Source: Sclerotinia nivalis (Eukaryota > Ascomycota > Leotiomycetes > Helotiales > Sclerotiniaceae). From it: 64,000 nucleotides of DNA. The DNA is taken from the NCBI GenBank assembly GCA_029531795.1, contig JAPEIS010000006.1, positions 1,116,001-1,180,000 on the forward strand. Direction: 5' to 3'. Made by a program: the position numbers and the translations under genes. Of the stretch, positions 59,972-64,000 are shown piece after piece. The notes beneath the pieces are model-generated. The model was not told where the DNA came from, made no database searches, and saw only the letters and a list, made by a program, of their open reading frames with translations. The stretch's first letter is position 1. Each line of letters starts with the position of its first letter.

Positions 59972-60311
59972 ATCTGAATGAAAGTCTGAGGAAGTAACGC
60001 TGCAAGGAGATATATATTGATAAACGATGTAAAATTGCGGAACCTGAGAAACCTTCCGAGAACTGGTCTGTGAAGTGTCAGGTATTGCGAGGAAAATCGA
60101 TTGAAAACGATGCTGAAAATGTTAAACGGCATCTTATCAGGGTTATTTACTGGCTTTTGTCTTTGGATTGTACCGATAAGTTGTAAAGAATGGCAGGAAA
60201 TGAAAGATAATGGATAGACCCGGCACAATACAGATTGGAATGAGGTTCATATAAAGGAATAATATATTCTTGGGGCCTTCGATTCAAGTATATATTATAC
60301 ACAGGATAAGG
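59972..60311. other. intergenic between the Ser-rich gene and repeat copy B
   Basis: Short AT-rich spacer; nothing recognised. Confidence 0.4.
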
Positions 60312-61177
60312 AAGACAAGACTCAACATTTGTACACAGTATCCTCTACAAACCTCCAACTCTTTTATTTAATTATTAGAATCTGCAGAACTAAGTTTGAA
60401 TCATTTGATGAAATCGTAGTGATTAGAAAAGGAAGAGATACCCGATCGCAATGTTTTTTGTCTCCAAATTGGCTAATAGCAAAAACTAGATCTTGGTTTT
60501 TTGATAATTGTATTATCGGATTGTGTTTTCTACAATACTACTTTTATTACAAAACAAAGGATAACATTATCATCTACAACAATATACTACAAAATCATCT
60601 CCAAGATTCTTTTAAAGCATTAAACGCGATTTATCAAATTCGGTTTTAAAATTCAAACCTTACCTCCTTCAATTCGAATCGAAATAACAACAATTCATAT
60701 ACTTGAAGGAATTGTATAAAACGATTCGAATTAATAATATATCTATTATAGAATTCGATGGAGGATATACTATATATAGGATTAAAGCACTTTGTAGAAT
60801 CAATATCTTTATAATTTGAAAGATTCTATAAAATCGATATTAGACAAGATATAACTATTGGGAAGTTACGAATAAAATAAAGAGTTGATATAAAAAAAGG
60901 TTGTTTGGATTTGATTAATAAAGGGATCGGATTTGGAAAATTATAAATGTAATACTTTGATTGGTATTTTTATCTTTATATACGATACCGTATAAAAGTT
61001 GAGCTTTGCTTTCTAGTATTAGTTTTCATTTCCCTTATCAAAAATATATACAAATCTGTATGCTATTTAGATAGTACTATTTATAACCATCTGTTAAAAA
61101 CTCGATTAAGCTTTTAACCATCCTAGATAGTCTTTGACTTAGTGTGGATGTTAATTAAATCAATCAAATCAATCAAT
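60312..61177 (+). repeat. dispersed repeat, copy B, shorter and more AT-rich
   Basis: About 0.87 kb matching copy A (56968-58057) from AAGACTCAACATTTGTACAC to CTTAGTGTGGATG and a broken (AATC)n end. Relative to copy A most clear substitutions are C-to-T or G-to-A, as RIP would leave. Parts of the middle are deleted or too diverged to align by eye. Confidence 0.7.
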
Positions 61178-61524
61178 ATGCGCAGGATGATTGTATATTA
61201 CGGTACCGTGATTCTGCGATGTGTAGCTGAACTTTCAAGCAACAAATAAGGTTAAGCTCGGGAAAGATACAAAGTAGATGATGAAACTATTCGAATTTGA
61301 GACTAGGTGGATTATCAAGCAAGGTATTTTAACGATGATTAAAATGAAGGATGAAAACAGATGCAAACACAACATTTAACCGACGTTCCTGTACGCCGGC
61401 TTCACTAGCTGATAATCAACGGATTAAATATACTGCGTCCCTTGAGCCTCAAAAGCTTTATCCCGATACTTCTTAGTCCAAAATAGCTGGTGTTTAATAA
61501 TACCACACTCCAATGACGAAAAAA
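61178..61524. other. intergenic, 3' side of the acyltransferase-like gene
   Basis: No gene recognised in this 350-bp stretch. Confidence 0.5.
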
Positions 61525-62785
61525 TCAAGTCCATGGCATTCTCAATACCTCTCCTTCTGTCATTCCAGGTTTCCCAAACACAACTTCAGCAGATGGATTT
61601 CCAGCCTCTAGTACCATTACTATGTTAAATAGCGTGCTATTTCTCGTCTCCTTTGGTTGACTTGGATCCTCTTGGCAGCAAATCGCTTGCGGAATATTAA
61701 ACGTATCTGAGAAGATTCTTTGCCTCAACATTTTTCCAACCCCTTCTTTTATTTCCAATCCATTTTTCAAATCGCCAAGTAGTTCGCTAGCCAGTAAGTT
61801 GGCCCTCTCAAGTCTCACTGGACTTCCCTCAAGCCAAAATGGCTCGGACACCAAATCATTCTTGATGAAATGGTTTGTATGGGCCACAAAACCATCATCA
61901 CATGGCTCCAAAAAGCAATTCCCCACAGGGGAAAGTTCCATACTTAACACTTTACTCTTATCGGCTATCAGAATGTGCTGACTCGAGGCCACACCACCTA
62001 GCTTCTCAATCGTAGCTATAGCATTGTCTACACTGCTACTTTCTAGACAAATGCGCAGTGCAATATGGATTGGAAGCTTCGAGGTCTCCGTTGGACGAGC
62101 CCTGATAGCGTTGAGACATACACCAACGCCGGCTGAATTGAAACCAATTTTACCCACGATGCCAGCCTGTGTTGTTTGGTTACTTCACCACATCATCTAA
62201 CATGACCGAGAAATATAAAGATAAAAAGCATGAAATCATACCTCAGTGACCATCCAAATCTTCTCTTTCCCTGTTCTTTCTATTTCGACCATCACCAAAT
62301 TCTTCATAACATTCTCAGTCCAGTCCCAATTCTGCGCCAACACGACTTTTCCATCCTCCTTACCTTGCATTTTCCATCCCAAACTCGTACATCCATCGGT
62401 AAACTTTCCCAACGCTATCTCGCTCCTACAATTAAGCACTATAATATCCAGAATATCAACTTTCGCACCCTCGGCAATGCCTACCATTTCCTCATAGATA
62501 TCTGGTGTTAGTTTTCGAATTGTGGTTTGGAACTCCCGTGCAATTTTGGGGAGTTGGGACCATGATAATGAGGATGTGGATCGGAACATTGCATCATATA
62601 TCTTCATCTGACTTCTGATCTCGGATGACAGAAGACTGCCATGTTGAAGTCCTATCTAGGAGATGTGAGATGTTGGTTATTGGAAAGTGGGGCGGGTCTG
62701 CATGGAGGAGAATGTGAGAAACAGGATTTACCTCTCTTGGAGTTCCTTCAAGTACAATCTTTTTGGGGGATAAAGTGGAAGTCAT
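61525..62785 (-). CDS. peptidase C45 family, isopenicillin-N acyltransferase-like (IAT-like/Ial)
   Basis: Three exons, 62732-62785, 62242-62655 and 61525-62166, join in phase and encode 369 residues; penicillin acyltransferase has 357. The N-terminus GTPREIGLQHG matches the family start. Cys107 follows Gly106 in DGCTSLGW, the self-cleavage site whose Cys becomes the nucleophile of the Ntn-hydrolase fold. The block VVLAQNWDW (compare GQNWDF in PenDE) and the beta part FNSAGVGVCLNAI follow. The end, LRMPWT-stop, lacks the peroxisomal ARL-type signal of PenDE, as in Aspergillus and other Ial proteins, so it is probably cytosolic. No ACV synthetase or isopenicillin-N synthase gene is in the window. 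It is therefore better called an acyltransferase/amidohydrolase of unknown substrate than a penicillin enzyme. Confidence 0.9.
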
Positions 62786-64000
62786 GGTGATCTATGATAT
62801 GTATGTATTCAGAGTATTATGAGCGTGAAGTTCTTTCTTTTTTGAGATTCAAAGTTATTGATCATGGAAGGAGAGATTAGACCATTACCCCGCGGCGGGG
62901 GCATAGATACCGAATAGATTCCGACTTAGCCGAATCTCTTTTCAACGTCCTGTTCATATTTGGACATGAAAACGGAGATCCGATGAATGATACTTCCAAA
63001 TCTAGATACTGCACCCAGGTATGTTTCAGCATCATACCCGGAGTTGGAATACGGAATGATATTTGAGTGCCAGCTTCAACTGCAGCCTCAAAACTATATT
63101 TACGAGTACCAAATATGCTCAAGTCTATTCCCAAGTCATGCCGCATCCAGTTACACCGTCATTAAGGGTTTAAAATGTATCGACAAATAACTGGAGTCTA
63201 TTATTCGTACTTTTAGTCGTGATTATAAGTCCCGAAATCAGATTTACAACCACATCTAACCATACCATGACTCGATAATCGTCACAGAAAGCCTAGAGTG
63301 ACTGAAAAATTAGCTATATTTCATGGCCAGACTCATACTGCTCGTGCCAAATACACGTTTAAAACCACATGCAATCACCTTTTGACTTTATACTAGTTGT
63401 TCAGAGATTAAAACGACTGGCTAAACAGACACGATTTGATTTGACAGGCACAATAGTGGTAATGAGTCCCAAACACATACATTCAGCAACATTCTCGTCA
63501 TTTTTGACTACATACTTCACTCCCAATTATCCCAATGCACCTTATTAGAATCTAGCTGTCTTCTAATATAAAGCACTACATAGCACGCGAGTACATTAAC
63601 TAACTCATCAACAAAGCAGCACATAATTGCCCAGCTTTCTCTTTCTTCCTATCGCTTCGATGCTCCTCAACTTATTATATTCCTACCTCGTATCTCATAT
63701 ATTTTACACGTCGTCCCTAAAATTCGATATACCAACACCCTTCACTCCTCCCCTATCCACCCACGGATTCTTCCCATCCCACCAAATCCCCATCATATTT
63801 CCCACTTCCCCCCTTCCTCTTCCTCTTCCTCCCCACTCCTCCCCATCTTCTCACCACATTCCTATTCCTCACATCTAACTCCCAACCCCGCCCCCCCAAC
63901 AACCGTCACAAAGACCACTCACCTCACTAACAATCCCCTCACTCAATTTTAAATACTTTAATCTGTATCCTTCATATCCTTATATCTTTAATTCTTTATA
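62786..64000. other. gene-free right edge
   Basis: Promoter side of the acyltransferase-like gene, then AT-rich DNA. From about 63740 to 63900 the forward strand is strongly C/T-rich (CCTCTTCCTCTTCC), which may be the leader of a gene starting beyond the window. No gene seen. Confidence 0.45.

Noticed and set aside
61525..62785. Beta-lactam biosynthesis cluster
   Set aside because: Only the acyltransferase-like gene is present and it lacks the peroxisomal signal; IAT-like genes are widespread in fungi without penicillin.
62877..63190. Overlapping frames of 67-89 codons on both strands
   Set aside because: No motif, no splice partners; likely chance frames in the upstream region of the acyltransferase-like gene.

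Overview
The window is nuclear DNA of a filamentous ascomycete. Genes carry short introns (about 50-100 nt) with GTAAGT-like donors and CTAAC-like branch points. Recognisable housekeeping orthologues are of fungal type: Mot1, branchpoint-binding protein, Nnf1 and an Ark/Prk kinase. There are several fungal accessory families. The moderate AT richness, the protein styles and the HET relic suggest a Leotiomycete of the Botrytis/Sclerotinia type. That placement is an impression, not a demonstrated identification.

Layout, left to right. 1-9.6 kb is accessory: an internally deleted relic of a DHA1-type MFS drug transporter (1.5-2.2 kb), an intact MFSD1-like MFS transporter (2.7-4.6 kb), and a berberine-bridge-type FAD oxidoreductase broken by two opposite frameshifts (5.4-6.9 kb). 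9.6-12.3 kb holds a PH-domain protein and the kinetochore subunit Nnf1, convergent. 12.3-19.9 kb is gene-poor. It holds a HET-domain relic with several C-to-T-type stops and two neighbouring genes that share one Cys/His spacing pattern. 21-33 kb is a conserved core: an Ark/Prk-type actin-regulating kinase and the Swi2/Snf2 ATPase Mot1, divergent. An intron-containing tRNA-Asn(GTT) follows at 33.9 kb. 34.8-41 kb holds an unassigned small gene, a cytochrome P450 interrupted by one in-frame TGA, and a GT8-like glycosyltransferase.

41.4-46.2 kb encodes a 1585-residue coiled-coil protein with an acidic and Lys/Ala-repeat tail. 48.2-53 kb holds branchpoint-binding protein/SF1 and a Ure2-like glutathione S-transferase, divergent, then a SprT-like metalloprotease tail-to-tail with the GST. 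53-61.5 kb is gene-poor and decayed: an interrupted Lys-rich gene, two diverged direct copies of a roughly 0.9-1.1 kb repeat whose differences are mostly C-to-T/G-to-A, and a small Ser-rich gene. The window closes with a peptidase C45 (isopenicillin-N acyltransferase-like) gene at 61.5-62.8 kb.

The genes do not form one pathway. The window alternates conserved single-copy genes with accessory islands where at least five loci are decayed. Most stop codons can be explained by C-to-T changes, as repeat-induced point mutation (RIP) or plain transitions would give. I found no convincing new multi-gene system. The most interesting items are the paired Cys/His proteins, the RIP-like repeat pair, the single-TGA P450 and the doubly frameshifted oxidoreductase. 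Exon boundaries were checked by hand for phase; N-termini are the least certain parts.
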